From positions 3,208-19,243 of the forward strand of contig NYXF01000034.1 of the NCBI GenBank assembly GCA_002685455.1: a stretch of DNA of 16,036 bases, written 5' to 3'. The notes below the pieces were generated by a model. The model was not told where the DNA came from. It did no database searches and saw nothing but the letters and a program-made list of their open reading frames with translations. The stretch's first letter is position 1. Each line of letters begins with the position of its first letter. Of the stretch, positions 8,266 through 15,934 are shown piece after piece. The translations under genes were made by a program, and so were the position numbers. The stretch comes from Porticoccus sp. GTDB taxonomy: Bacteria; Pseudomonadota; Gammaproteobacteria; Pseudomonadales; Porticoccaceae.

Positions 8266-8431
8266 AATCTTTTTCTTCTTGGCTGGTCACTATTTCTACA
8301 AAGTTGATAAAACTAATGTTCATCAACAATATATAGATATAAGTTAATTAATAATTATAATCAAAGATTAAAGTTTATCAGCAAAATTATCACCGATCGA
8401 CATTTTTTTCTAAAAATTAAAGGTTAAATTT
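8266..8431. other. Divergent intergenic region between the HA-repeat gene and yehS
   Basis: This AT-rich 166-base gap must hold promoters for both neighbours. I see TATAAT-like words on both strands but no hexamer pair with good spacing. A 6-bp inverted repeat, GTTGAT (8303-8308) and ATCAAC (8322-8327), with centres about one and a half to two helical turns apart, could be an operator dyad. Nothing else stands out. Confidence 0.35.
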
Positions 8432-8956
8432 ATGACAAATAACGATGTATTGCGTCGCATTCGTTATATCCTTGATTATGACGATAAGAAAATGCTTAAT
8501 ATTTTTAGTCTAGGGGGTAAAACAATATCCTCTGATGCCTTAATTAAAAAATTGAAGAAAAATACTGAGTCAGATTTTTTAAATTGCAGTGATAATCACC
8601 TTGCAGCATTCCTTAATGGTCTAATTATTGAAAAAAGAGGGGAAAGAGACGGCTTGCAACCTTTACCTGAAAAAAAATTAAACAATAATATGATATTCAC
8701 TAAGCTAAAAATTGCATTTCGTTTGAAATCGGATGATATTTTGGAGATGCTTTCTTTAGCTGATTTTGAATTGAGTTCACACGAACTAAGCTCTTTCTTT
8801 CGAAAAAAGACCCATAAAAATTATAGAGAGTGCAAAGATCAAGTTTTAAGATATTTTCTCAAAGGACTGCAGCTTAAATATAGGCAGCCAGATGCTAAAA
8901 TAGATAAATCAAAGGACTCGGTTTGGAAATCTCTATCTTCTCAGGAGAAAAATTAA
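8432..8956 (+). CDS. yehS: YehS-like DUF1456 protein, function unknown
   Basis: A 174-residue soluble protein matching the DUF1456 family, of which E. coli YehS (about 156 residues) is the best-known member. The family is made of two similar halves of about 70 residues, and both are visible. The first starts NDVLRRIRYILDYDD and ends AAFLNGLIIEKRG (about 4-70). The second starts NNNMIFTKLKIAFRLKSDDILEML and ends LRYFLKGLQLKYR (about 84-151). The charged tail after residue 152 is longer than in YehS and looks disordered. No catalytic motif, signal peptide or membrane segment is seen. The ATG has AAAGG 8 bases upstream. It reads toward amtB, but a good promoter between them makes independent transcription likely. 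The biochemical role of the family is not known to me. Confidence 0.88.
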   Translation: MTNNDVLRRIRYILDYDDKKMLNIFSLGGKTISSDALIKKLKKNTESDFLNCSDNHLAAFLNGLIIEKRGERDGLQPLPEKKLNNNMIFTKLKIAFRLKSDDILEMLSLADFELSSHELSSFFRKKTHKNYRECKDQVLRYFLKGLQLKYRQPDAKIDKSKDSVWKSLSSQEKN

Positions 8957-8981
8957 TTTAAACGGTACAATTCATGCATTT

Positions 8982-9010
8982 TTAACACTTTAACGTTAAT
9001 TATGTATACT
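8982..9010 (+). promoter_or_regulatory. Sigma-70 promoter of amtB
   Basis: TTAACA (8982-8987) and TATACT (9005-9010) each match five of six consensus bases and are separated by the optimal 17 bases. Transcription would start near 9017, giving a leader of about 80 bases that includes the hairpin at 9047-9071. No sigma-54 -24/-12 element is seen, which is notable because amtB is often under sigma-54/NtrC control. Confidence 0.6.
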
Positions 9011-9046
9011 AAAATACGTAGATCAACCAATATTTGATCTTAACCA

Positions 9047-9071
9047 GTGCAATTTTAATGTAAAATTGCAC
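9047..9071 (+). repeat. Perfect 11-bp inverted repeat in the amtB leader
   Basis: GTGCAATTTTA (9047-9057) and TAAAATTGCAC (9061-9071) pair perfectly around the loop ATG. The hairpin lies in the expected amtB 5' untranslated region and ends 27 bases before the start codon. There is no U tract after it, so it is not an intrinsic terminator of yehS. It may be a regulator-binding palindrome or an RNA hairpin affecting translation or stability; the sequence cannot decide between these. Confidence 0.65.
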
Positions 9072-9098
9072 CAATATTACTCAACAGGATTATATGTC

Positions 9099-10409
9099 AT
9101 GTTAAAACGGTTAAACCAAACATATAAGATTTCATTATCTTTATTTATTTTAATGATTCCTAGCTTAGGATATGCAGATTCATTAAATGGAGCTAATACA
9201 GCGTGGATTATAACTGCTACCGCGCTAGTTTTATTCATGACTATTCCCGGTTTATCGCTTTTTTATAGCGGCCTTGTTCGTGCAAAAAATGTCCTCTCTG
9301 TATTAATGCAGTGCTTCGCTATAACCTGTGTAGCATCAGTTATTTGGCTTATCTGCGGCTATAGTCTTGCATTTGGTGACGGGGGTTCACTTAATTCCTT
9401 TATCGGGAACTTCGATAATGTCATGCTCGCAAATGTTTTTGAAGATACTTTAAGCGGTGATATACCTGAATCTGTTTTCGTAATGTTTCAAATGACATTC
9501 GCTGTAATAACCCCAGCATTAATAGTTGGAGCTTTTGCTGAAAGGATTAAATTTTCTGCAGTATTAATTTTCAGCAGCTCATGGTTGATTTTAGTTTATA
9601 TTCCTATTACACACTGGGTTTGGGGTGGAGGTTGGCTGATGCAACTGGGTCTTCTGGATTTTGCTGGTGGAACAGTCGTGCATATAACAGCTGGCACGGC
9701 TGCCTTAGTAGCTGCATTAGTTATTGGCAATAGAAGAGGATTTCAGAAGCAATCTATGACACCACACAACTTAACACTAACTGTTATTGGTGCCGGAATG
9801 TTATGGGTAGGATGGTTTGGATTTAATGCTGGATCAGCATTGGCAGCAAATGGAGACGCAGGAATGGCAATGCTTGTAACTCATATATCTGCAGCAACGG
9901 CATCTCTTGCTTGGATGATGATGGAGTGGTTGAAGCATGGCAAGCCGTCTGTGTTAGGCATTGTAACTGGGATGGTTGCAGGACTCGGAACTATAACACC
10001 AGCTTCAGGTTTTGTAGGCCCTGGAGGGGCTTTGATTATTGGATTTTCAGCTGGAATTGTTTGCTACTACGCAACACAATTAATAAAACAAACATTTAAA
10101 ATCGATGATTCATTAGACGTTTTTCCTGTGCATGGGGTGGGAGGAATATTAGGGACAATTTTGGGTGGCTTTTTTGTTTCAAGCGAGCTTGGGGTTTTTA
10201 GCGGCCAGGGTCTCTCTGAAGGCGTCACCGTTATAGATCAATTAAGCATCCAAACGATTGGAGTAGTAAGTACTTTTTGTTATACCGCTATTGTTACTTA
10301 CATTATACTTAAAATCATTGATGCTAAATTAGGTCTTCGCACATCGAAAGAAGATGAAGATTACGGTCTTGATACAACTCAGCATAATGAACGTGGTTAC
10401 GACTTATAA
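9099..10409 (+). CDS. amtB: AmtB-type ammonium transporter
   Basis: Inner-membrane ammonium channel of the Amt/Rh family, trimeric in known cases. The 436-residue precursor has a signal peptide (cleavage expected after LGYA, residue 26), as E. coli AmtB does, then about 11 hydrophobic membrane spans. Family marks are FQMTFAVITPALIVGAFAER (about 130-149), THWVWGGGW (171-179), DFAGGTVVHITAG with pore His195, HNLTLTVIGAGMLWVGWFGFN (from 223), and FPVHGVGGILG with the second pore His345. The frame opens at a TTG (9066), but that codon sits in a hairpin arm. The ATG at 9099 has AGGA 9 bases upstream and gives the signal peptide directly, so it is chosen. There is no glnK next to it, unlike the common glnK-amtB pair. 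It has its own promoter and ends convergent with btuF. Confidence 0.95.
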   Translation: MLKRLNQTYKISLSLFILMIPSLGYADSLNGANTAWIITATALVLFMTIPGLSLFYSGLVRAKNVLSVLMQCFAITCVASVIWLICGYSLAFGDGGSLNSFIGNFDNVMLANVFEDTLSGDIPESVFVMFQMTFAVITPALIVGAFAERIKFSAVLIFSSSWLILVYIPITHWVWGGGWLMQLGLLDFAGGTVVHITAGTAALVAALVIGNRRGFQKQSMTPHNLTLTVIGAGMLWVGWFGFNAGSALAANGDAGMAMLVTHISAATASLAWMMMEWLKHGKPSVLGIVTGMVAGLGTITPASGFVGPGGALIIGFSAGIVCYYATQLIKQTFKIDDSLDVFPVHGVGGILGTILGGFFVSSELGVFSGQGLSEGVTVIDQLSIQTIGVVSTFCYTAIVTYIILKIIDAKLGLRTSKEDEDYGLDTTQHNERGYDL

Positions 10410-10434
10410 TTCTAACAGATAGGTGCATATAACT

Positions 10435-10469
10435 GAGAAATTAAGTAGCAGCTTAACTCTACTCTTTTT
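10435..10469 (+). terminator. Weak possible terminator of amtB
   Basis: TTAAG (10441-10445) and CTTAA (10452-10456) form a short stem with a 6-base loop, optionally extended by GAG/CTC around an A bulge, and a T-rich tract (CTCTTTTT) follows at 10462-10469. The stem is AT-rich and short and the T tract overlaps the end of the convergent btuF. The 49-base amtB-btuF gap offers no better terminator on either strand. Confidence 0.3.
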
Positions 10470-11364
10470 CTTGTTTTCGAGATCTTTCTAAGTAATTACA
10501 CATTTTTTCTGTACCTTCTATAATTCTTGGTCCATGTCTTACCAGTAAATCTGGATCTATGAAATATACTTGTTTATCTTTAACAGCCCTCATTGAAGCT
10601 CTGTTTGCCCACCCACTTAACCATTTTTCTTCATTTTCTTTTTTAGTTCCCGCTATGATGACTTGAGGGTCAGATCTCACTAATGATTCCAAACTGACCT
10701 TTAACGCTATGGGTATGGCTTTTGAGAAAATATTAAACCCTCCACATAATTCAATTACATCAGATATTAAGTGTCGCCCACTAAGTGTCATAATTGGATT
10801 ATCTGAGAGCTGATAAAAGACACTTATTTTTCGCCTATCACTATAATTTTCTTTCAGTTGACTCAATCTATTAATAAATTTATTTGCCTCGTTTTCACCT
10901 TTATCCTTAACACCTAATAATATTCCAAGTTTTCGAATTGTTGCAGCCACTCCCTCAAGTTTATTTGGCTCTGAAACATAAACAGAAAAGCCTAGTGACT
11001 TTAATTTATGAATTGCTTCTGAGCCATTACCGGAACCCCAAGCAAGAATAAGATCAGGCTGAATTTGTGCTATGGACTCGTAGCTAATTGTATTATGTGA
11101 GCCTATACGAGGAATTTTTTTTGCTGCCTCTGGGTAATTACTAAAACTCATTACCCCTACCAATTTCTCTCCTTGATCTATCGCAAAAACTAGTTCTGTA
11201 AGATGAGGAGAAAGACTAATTACCCGCTGTGCTGGCTTTACTAAAGCAATCTCACTTCCCATATCATCAGTAATGGTTAATCCAGCAACTGGATATAATA
11301 AAAAAATTGCGTTTACTCCAAAAACTACCAGGAAATTAAACCATTGGACTAATTTCTTATTCAT
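10459..11364 (-). CDS. btuF: BtuF, periplasmic cobalamin-binding protein of the BtuCDF importer
   Basis: Class III periplasmic substrate-binding protein that captures corrinoid delivered through the outer membrane and hands it to BtuCD. The 301-residue protein has an N-terminal signal peptide (basic MNKK, hydrophobic core to about residue 28). Recognisable BtuF stretches are RVISLSPHLTELVFA, LVGVMSFSNYP, IQPDLILAWGSGN (BtuF of E. coli has a similar LAW..GN), and the C-terminal lobe motifs LISDVIELCGGFNIF and DPQVIIAG. The frame extends upstream to a TTG at 11406, but the ATG at 11362-11364 has a strong AAGGG 7 bases upstream and directly begins the signal peptide. It is the last gene of the cobalamin operon; a 62-base gap separates it from btuD. 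A heme- or siderophore-binding role is possible for this fold, but the riboswitch and neighbours point to cobalamin. Confidence 0.9.
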   Translation of the reverse strand: MNKKLVQWFNFLVVFGVNAIFLLYPVAGLTITDDMGSEIALVKPAQRVISLSPHLTELVFAIDQGEKLVGVMSFSNYPEAAKKIPRIGSHNTISYESIAQIQPDLILAWGSGNGSEAIHKLKSLGFSVYVSEPNKLEGVAATIRKLGILLGVKDKGENEANKFINRLSQLKENYSDRRKISVFYQLSDNPIMTLSGRHLISDVIELCGGFNIFSKAIPIALKVSLESLVRSDPQVIIAGTKKENEEKWLSGWANRASMRAVKDKQVYFIDPDLLVRHGPRIIEGTEKMCNYLERSRKQEKE

Positions 11365-11426
11365 TTGTAAGCCCTTAACTATCAACAATAAATATAATTT
11401 AATCAAATTACTGCTAGGAACCTCAT

Positions 11427-12212
11427 CTAGATAACGATAAGAAGTTTTTGATTCTCAGGGTTTTCTTGAACTTTCACGCGCACACCAAAAACCTGCTCTA
11501 TATTTTCTGCAGTAAAAACCTCTTTTGGTAAACCGGTTTTTACTGGTTTGCCGCACTCCATCATTATGACCTGATCAGAGCATTTCGCTGCTAAATTTAA
11601 ATCATGCATAACCAATAAAATTCCTATGCCCTTAGAAGAAAAACTACTGACTATCTCCAAGGTTAATTGCTGGTGAGCCAAGTCAAAAGAAGAAGTTGGT
11701 TCATCTAAAAGCAAGAATCGATCATTATAATCCTTTTGTTTTGTATTTAGGTCCCATATTTGGGCCAGACTTCTAGCTAAATGTATACGTTGTTTCTCCC
11801 CGCCCGATAACTGAGTATATTGACGATTCGCAAGATAAGTTGCATCCACAATTTTTAGAGCAGCAGCTACAATCTCATCATCTCTTATTGAACCAGTATC
11901 ATGCGGAATTCTGGCTAACAGAACAACTTCCTCAGCAGTAAAAGGGAAATCTAACGAAGAATGTTGTGGTAGAACCGATAAAGATTTTGCTCTATCAATA
12001 GGATCCCAATTATTAATATCCTTCCCATTAAATATTACAGAGCCAGATGTCGGTGAAATGTCGTTCGATAAGCAACGAAGTAGGGACGTTTTACCTGCTC
12101 CATTCGGGCCAACTATTGTTGTAATTTTTCCTGGCAAAATAGAAACATTTACGTCTCGCAACAAAAAGACCCCAGAACAATTAAGTGATAATTTTTCGGC
12201 TACAAGGGACAT
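11427..12212 (-). CDS. btuD: BtuD, ATPase of the cobalamin ABC importer (HmuV-like sequence)
   Basis: Cytoplasmic ATPase that powers BtuC. In the 261-residue product, Walker A is GPNGAGKT (35-42), the Q loop is LPQHSSLDFPFT (81-92), the signature is LSGGEKQR (135-142), and Walker B FLLLDEPTSSFD ends with the catalytic Glu171; the switch histidine is in VMHDLNLAA. The sequence resembles HmuV-type ATPases of FecCD-family importers, which serve heme, siderophores or cobalamin, so substrate is inferred from the operon. The frame opens at a TTG at 12257, overlapping btuC by 40 bases. I prefer the ATG at 12210-12212, 5 bases after the btuC stop, because the ABC domain starts there and AGAG lies upstream. 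The short spacing suggests translational coupling to btuC. Confidence 0.9.
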   Translation of the reverse strand: MSLVAEKLSLNCSGVFLLRDVNVSILPGKITTIVGPNGAGKTSLLRCLSNDISPTSGSVIFNGKDINNWDPIDRAKSLSVLPQHSSLDFPFTAEEVVLLARIPHDTGSIRDDEIVAAALKIVDATYLANRQYTQLSGGEKQRIHLARSLAQIWDLNTKQKDYNDRFLLLDEPTSSFDLAHQQLTLEIVSSFSSKGIGILLVMHDLNLAAKCSDQVIMMECGKPVKTGLPKEVFTAENIEQVFGVRVKVQENPENQKLLIVI

Positions 12213-12217
12213 AAGTA

Positions 12218-13282
12218 TTATCTCTGGATGCGGTGATGATTTTTGGTGAGCAACCAAAAGAAAAATGGTACGCCCAAGAGTGCTGTTAAAATACCAGTAG
12301 GTAGTTCAGCTGGGGCAACTATAATGCGCGCGAAACTATCAGCTACGATTAAAAGAATTGCGCCAAGTGCAGCTGAGCTAGGTATTAAATATCTATGGTC
12401 AGGACCGATGACTAGGCGAACCATATGAGGAACGACCAAACCCACAAAGGAAATCATACCTGCTACGGCAACTGATGTACCAACTCCTATTGCTGTCAAT
12501 AAAATAATTCGCTGCTTCACTCTCTCGGTATCTATACCTAGGTGCCGTGCTTCTGATTCACCTAGTAAAAATGCATTAAGAGCTTGGCTTTGATTAGGGA
12601 GCGTTATTAATAATATGCTAGCAGCGATTCCAGTGATTCCAACGCGAAACCAATTAGCCGCATCCAAGCTACCCATTTGCCATAAACTCATACGCCGCAA
12701 CATTTCATTATCTGCAACAAAGCTGAATATCCCGTTTAAGGCCCCAGCTAAAGCACTAATGGCAATGCCAACAAGTAGCATTGTCGGAACAGAAGTTCCA
12801 GTGGAAGAAGTCGATAATCGGTAAACTAATAAGACGGCCAAAGCGCCCCCTATAGATGCGCCAAAAGCGACTAGTGTGAGCCCAAAAAAACTACTGCTAT
12901 GAAGCCAAGTACCACAGAATACAATCACAAAACTAGCCCCTGCGGATGCACCGCTGGAAACACCAATTAATGAGGGATCTGCTAAGGGGTTTCTAAACAA
13001 TCCCTGCATCACTGCTCCGCAACATGCTAAACAAGCCCCCACTAAAGCTGCCAAGACTACTCGTGGAAATCGAATTGCGGAAAGAATTACCTCTTCATGG
13101 GAAACACTCGTTTGATTCGACGTGTTGCTACCGATATCCATTAGGCTGAGGATACTTAGCAGTGACTCTACAAACTTAGCAGGAGGAATAAAAACAGGGC
13201 CGACTAAAGTAGCTAAGATCATCATCGGTATCAATGAAAAAAAGAGGATCAAAGTAAATTTACGGGATTTGATGCCTCTCAA
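12218..13282 (-). CDS. btuC: BtuC, permease of the cobalamin ABC importer (FecCD family)
   Basis: Inner-membrane permease of 354 residues, forming a homodimer with BtuD ATPases in known systems. About ten hydrophobic spans are visible. Family motifs include RFPRVVLAALVGACLACCGAVMQG near residue 70, RNPLADPSLIGVSSGA near 97, the cytoplasmic coupling region GLVVPHMVRLVIGPDHR, and PTGILTALLGVPFF near the C-terminus. The start is a TTG at 13280-13282. It is supported by GGAG 8 bases upstream and by the fact that there is no ATG between the upstream in-frame stop and residue 20; starting at residue 20 would cut into the first membrane span. It follows cobO by 15 bases. GGAGAAATCTCC just upstream is palindromic and contains the ribosome site. 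Substrate is inferred from the riboswitch, btuB and cobO. Confidence 0.92.
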   Translation of the reverse strand: MRGIKSRKFTLILFFSLIPMMILATLVGPVFIPPAKFVESLLSILSLMDIGSNTSNQTSVSHEEVILSAIRFPRVVLAALVGACLACCGAVMQGLFRNPLADPSLIGVSSGASAGASFVIVFCGTWLHSSSFFGLTLVAFGASIGGALAVLLVYRLSTSSTGTSVPTMLLVGIAISALAGALNGIFSFVADNEMLRRMSLWQMGSLDAANWFRVGITGIAASILLITLPNQSQALNAFLLGESEARHLGIDTERVKQRIILLTAIGVGTSVAVAGMISFVGLVVPHMVRLVIGPDHRYLIPSSAALGAILLIVADSFARIIVAPAELPTGILTALLGVPFFFWLLTKNHHRIQR

Positions 13283-13297
13283 GGAGATTTCTCCATT

Positions 13298-13906
13298 CTA
13301 GTAATCTACGCCTTTACGCGCTTTAATATTCGACTGGTAGGCATGTTTGATATCTTTTATTTCCGAAACGGTATCAGCTATATCCTTTAAAGAGTTTCCA
13401 CCACCCCTACCGGTTACTACAACGCTTTGACTGGGCGGTCGATTCGATAAAGCTTTGGTTACCATAGACTCGTCAAGGTATTTGTAACTGAGCATATAGG
13501 TTAGCTCGTCTATAATAACTAGATGGTAACTTGGATCAGACAGCATCGGCTCTACTACCTTCCAAGTAGTTTGTGCTGCAGCAATATCTGCATCACGATC
13601 TTGAGTATCCCAAGTAAACCCGGTACCCATTTGATAAAAATCCACTTGGGGGCAATGATCTTTAAGATATAATTCTTCGCCTGATAACTGTTCACCTTTT
13701 ATGAACTGAACCACGCCAACCTTATATCCATAACCAAGTGAGCGAACAACCATACCGAAAGCAGAACTACTTTTACCTTTCCCGTCTCCTGTAAGGAGAA
13801 TCATAACACCTTTTTCTTGATCGCATGCTTCGATATGCTGATCCACTTTTTCTTTTAATTTTTTCATTTTGCGCTTTTGACGCTCAGCTTGGTTTTCATC
13901 AGCCAT
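13298..13906 (-). CDS. cobO: CobO/BtuR, corrinoid adenosyltransferase (CobA type)
   Basis: ATP:cob(I)alamin (or cobyrinic acid a,c-diamide) adenosyltransferase. It attaches the 5'-deoxyadenosyl group of ATP to the cobalt of reduced corrinoid, making adenosylcobalamin in the cytoplasm. The 202-residue length fits the CobA/BtuR/CobO family (about 200). The N-terminal basic helix is followed by the family's P-loop TGDGKGKSSSAFG (39-51), then VVQFIKGEQ near 74, MGTGFTW near 103, and the Walker B-like LVIIDELTYML near 130. VVVTGRGG near 167 is also typical. The ATG at 13904-13906 has GGGGGAA just upstream. It lies 30 bases after btuB and 15 before btuC. As part of an uptake operon it would adenosylate imported corrinoids, supplying cofactor to enzymes such as the IcmF encoded in this window. 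Other names for the same family are btuR and cobA. Confidence 0.95.
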   Translation of the reverse strand: MADENQAERQKRKMKKLKEKVDQHIEACDQEKGVMILLTGDGKGKSSSAFGMVVRSLGYGYKVGVVQFIKGEQLSGEELYLKDHCPQVDFYQMGTGFTWDTQDRDADIAAAQTTWKVVEPMLSDPSYHLVIIDELTYMLSYKYLDESMVTKALSNRPPSQSVVVTGRGGGNSLKDIADTVSEIKDIKHAYQSNIKARKGVDY

Positions 13907-13936
13907 TGTATTTCCCCCAAGTATCTAAACGATCAA

Positions 13937-15817
13937 TTATAGCGCATAAGTAAGCTTTAATGCCCAATTAGAACCGTCCATATGATAGTCTTTTGAAGAT
14001 GTCCTGTAATGCTTATCAAACACATTATTAGCCTTCAACTGCATCTTAACCTTTTCGGCGAGTTGGTAACTGAAACGAAAATCTAACAGACCATAGCCTC
14101 CTAAACTCCCGGTATTAGTTGTATCAGTATAGCGCTTACTAGTTGCATTAAAAGATGCTCCGGCATCCCAGCGAGAAAAGCTACGATCAATATCGAAAGT
14201 AAATTTCTTTTGGGCGCGTTTTTGAAGAAGCTTATCTGTTGTTTGATTGCGTGGATCTGTATAAGAAACACTGGTAGTAATATCCCATCCAGCAAGACTG
14301 GTATCTGCCCTAAACTCACCACCTTTAATTTTAGCGCTAGCGACATTACTGGGAACCCATCTATATGGGTATGCCTCTAAACCAGCCAATGCCCATTCGA
14401 TAAGATTATCGATACGGTTCTGATAAATAGAAGCTTCCCATTTCCATACAGTATAATCTCCCCTGAATCCTAGCTCAAAATTCTCGGAATCCTCTGGAAG
14501 AAGGTCTGGATTACCAGCAGAATAGTCCCCTATGGGCCAGTATAGATCATTATAGGTTGGTGCTTTGAAGGCTTCCCCCCAACTGAAAATAATTCGATGA
14601 CTTTTGCCTAGCTGTGCTCCTAACGAGATATTACTTGTGTTATGTTTTCCATTCTCTTCATTATCGTCCTCGCGGTATCCTAAAACATAATCAAAGATAG
14701 AGAAGTTTCCCTGATACTGAATGAAATATGCGCGGTTCATTCTATCTTTAACAAGGATACCCTGAGTATCAGTCCAATCTGTACTACCAACTGACTCGTC
14801 GTCATATAAATCTACGCCAAACGTTATTATCTGTTTATTAAATATTTCAATATCATTTTGCCAGGAATACTGATCTTTAGTAGTGCGAAAGTCTGACAAA
14901 TCTGACCCATCTAGACCGTTGGTATCATCGATATCGTCCATGGATCGGCCTATAGAAATTTTAGAAAGCCACCAATCTTTTAAGGGTGCACTAACACTAA
15001 ATCCTATATTTTGTATTATGCTATCTGAGAAGCGATCTCTCTCAGGGTTAAATTGCTCATCAAAATAACTGCGCGAGTGAGCTTCTAAAAAGCCGAGTCC
15101 GACATCAACACCGTTATCAAACGTATACCCAAAGTTAGTATTAATCGAATAATTTCTGTAACCATCACTGTCTCGATTCTGTTGTGAATCATCTCTGTAA
15201 GCGTCAATTCCATCTGTTTCCAAGTATGATAGATCGACCGAATAACGTAACTGATTGTATGCTCCACGTGTTGCTATGGCTGTTCTTTTCAAGACATTAG
15301 ATCCCACCTCAGTGGAAACAATTGTTGAAGGTTTAAAATCACCTTTTTTGGTAAATATTTGAATTACCCCACCTACTGCATCACTGCCGTAAATACTTGA
15401 TTTAGCGCCACGTACAATCTCTATACGTTCTATCTGACTGGGATCTATAAACTGGTAAGAAGTACTGCCCAGGCTCGCAGAATTAATTCGTTGACCGTCT
15501 ACTAAAAATAATGCATGACTTGTATTTGAGCCACGTATAAACAAAGAAGGAGTGGCTCCTATCCCTCCATTTCTCGCGATGTCAATGCCAGGAACGTGAT
15601 GAAATAAATCAAGCAAATCTGTAGGTTGATATCTTTCAATATCTTCAGTGCTTATGACTGACGTTGATGCAAGTACTTGATTTATTGTTTGTGGTGTACG
15701 TGTAGCAGTAACTACGACTTCTGAGATACTTTCTTTTATAGTTTTTGTATCAGCAGAAAGTGAAAGTGAAAGTGAAAGTGAAAAGCAGAAAATAAAGCTA
15801 TGAATAAAAAATTTCAT
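13937..15817 (-). CDS. btuB: BtuB, TonB-dependent outer-membrane cobalamin receptor
   Basis: Outer-membrane 22-strand barrel receptor that imports cobalamin using TonB energy. The 626-residue length is close to E. coli BtuB (614). Residues 1 to about 22 are a signal peptide whose core is an unusual (Ser-Leu) repeat. The TonB box region is SEVVVTATR (32-40). The plug domain to about 160 shows LLDLFHHVPGIDI, SLFIRGSNTSHALFLVDG, and IERIEIVRGAKSSIYGSDAVGGVIQI. The rest is alternating beta strands ending NVFDKHY and a terminal amphipathic strand; its last residue is Leu rather than the more usual aromatic residue. The ATG at 15815-15817 has AGGA 8 bases upstream. A cobalamin riboswitch precedes it, so expression should fall when B12 is plentiful. 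The upstream riboswitch makes cobalamin the likely ligand rather than a siderophore. Confidence 0.94.
   Translation of the reverse strand: MKFFIHSFIFCFSLSLSLSLSADTKTIKESISEVVVTATRTPQTINQVLASTSVISTEDIERYQPTDLLDLFHHVPGIDIARNGGIGATPSLFIRGSNTSHALFLVDGQRINSASLGSTSYQFIDPSQIERIEIVRGAKSSIYGSDAVGGVIQIFTKKGDFKPSTIVSTEVGSNVLKRTAIATRGAYNQLRYSVDLSYLETDGIDAYRDDSQQNRDSDGYRNYSINTNFGYTFDNGVDVGLGFLEAHSRSYFDEQFNPERDRFSDSIIQNIGFSVSAPLKDWWLSKISIGRSMDDIDDTNGLDGSDLSDFRTTKDQYSWQNDIEIFNKQIITFGVDLYDDESVGSTDWTDTQGILVKDRMNRAYFIQYQGNFSIFDYVLGYREDDNEENGKHNTSNISLGAQLGKSHRIIFSWGEAFKAPTYNDLYWPIGDYSAGNPDLLPEDSENFELGFRGDYTVWKWEASIYQNRIDNLIEWALAGLEAYPYRWVPSNVASAKIKGGEFRADTSLAGWDITTSVSYTDPRNQTTDKLLQKRAQKKFTFDIDRSFSRWDAGASFNATSKRYTDTTNTGSLGGYGLLDFRFSYQLAEKVKMQLKANNVFDKHYRTSSKDYHMDGSNWALKLTYAL
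15756..15783 (-). repeat. Hexanucleotide tandem repeat in the btuB signal peptide
   Basis: On the plus strand the unit GAAAGT occurs four times in a row (15756-15779) followed by a partial GAAA. On the coding strand this is TCACTT repeated, giving alternating Ser-Leu in the hydrophobic core of the signal peptide (about residues 13-21). Because the unit is six bases, gain or loss of copies keeps the frame and would only change the length of the core. Confidence 0.85.
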
Positions 15818-15830
15818 TGAATAAGTCCTA

Positions 15831-15850
15831 TTTGTTCGGCCCCGAACAAA
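15831..15850 (-). promoter_or_regulatory. Hairpin just upstream of the btuB ribosome binding site
   Basis: On the minus strand TTTGTTCG, loop GGGC and CGAACAAA form a perfect 8-bp stem (a ninth pair would leave a 2-base loop). It ends one base before the AGGA of btuB (15829-15826). No U tract follows, so it is not an intrinsic terminator. Its place between riboswitch and ribosome site suggests it belongs to the riboswitch expression platform, acting on translation. Confidence 0.6.
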
Positions 15851-15934
15851 ATTGAGTTAGAAGATATCCACGAGAAAAAGTGTGAAGAAATGAAAATAGA
15901 ATCTAGATATTCAAGATGCCATAGCAAAATTCAC

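Noticed and set aside
9041..9075. NtrC or sigma-54 site in front of amtB
   Set aside because: The palindrome has GTGC...GCAC arms, opposite to the GCAC...GTGC order of NtrC sites, and no GG-N10-GC element with sigma-54 character is present.
12615..12824. Open frames on the plus strand antisense to btuC and btuD (also 12058-12249 and 12243-12428)
   Set aside because: They lie opposite well-supported membrane or ATPase genes, lack ribosome sites and have no family resemblance.
10459..13282. Reading the ABC genes as a heme (HmuTUV) or siderophore importer
   Set aside because: The ATPase is HmuV-like, but the upstream cobalamin riboswitch, the adenosyltransferase in the operon and the BtuF-like binding protein favour cobalamin.
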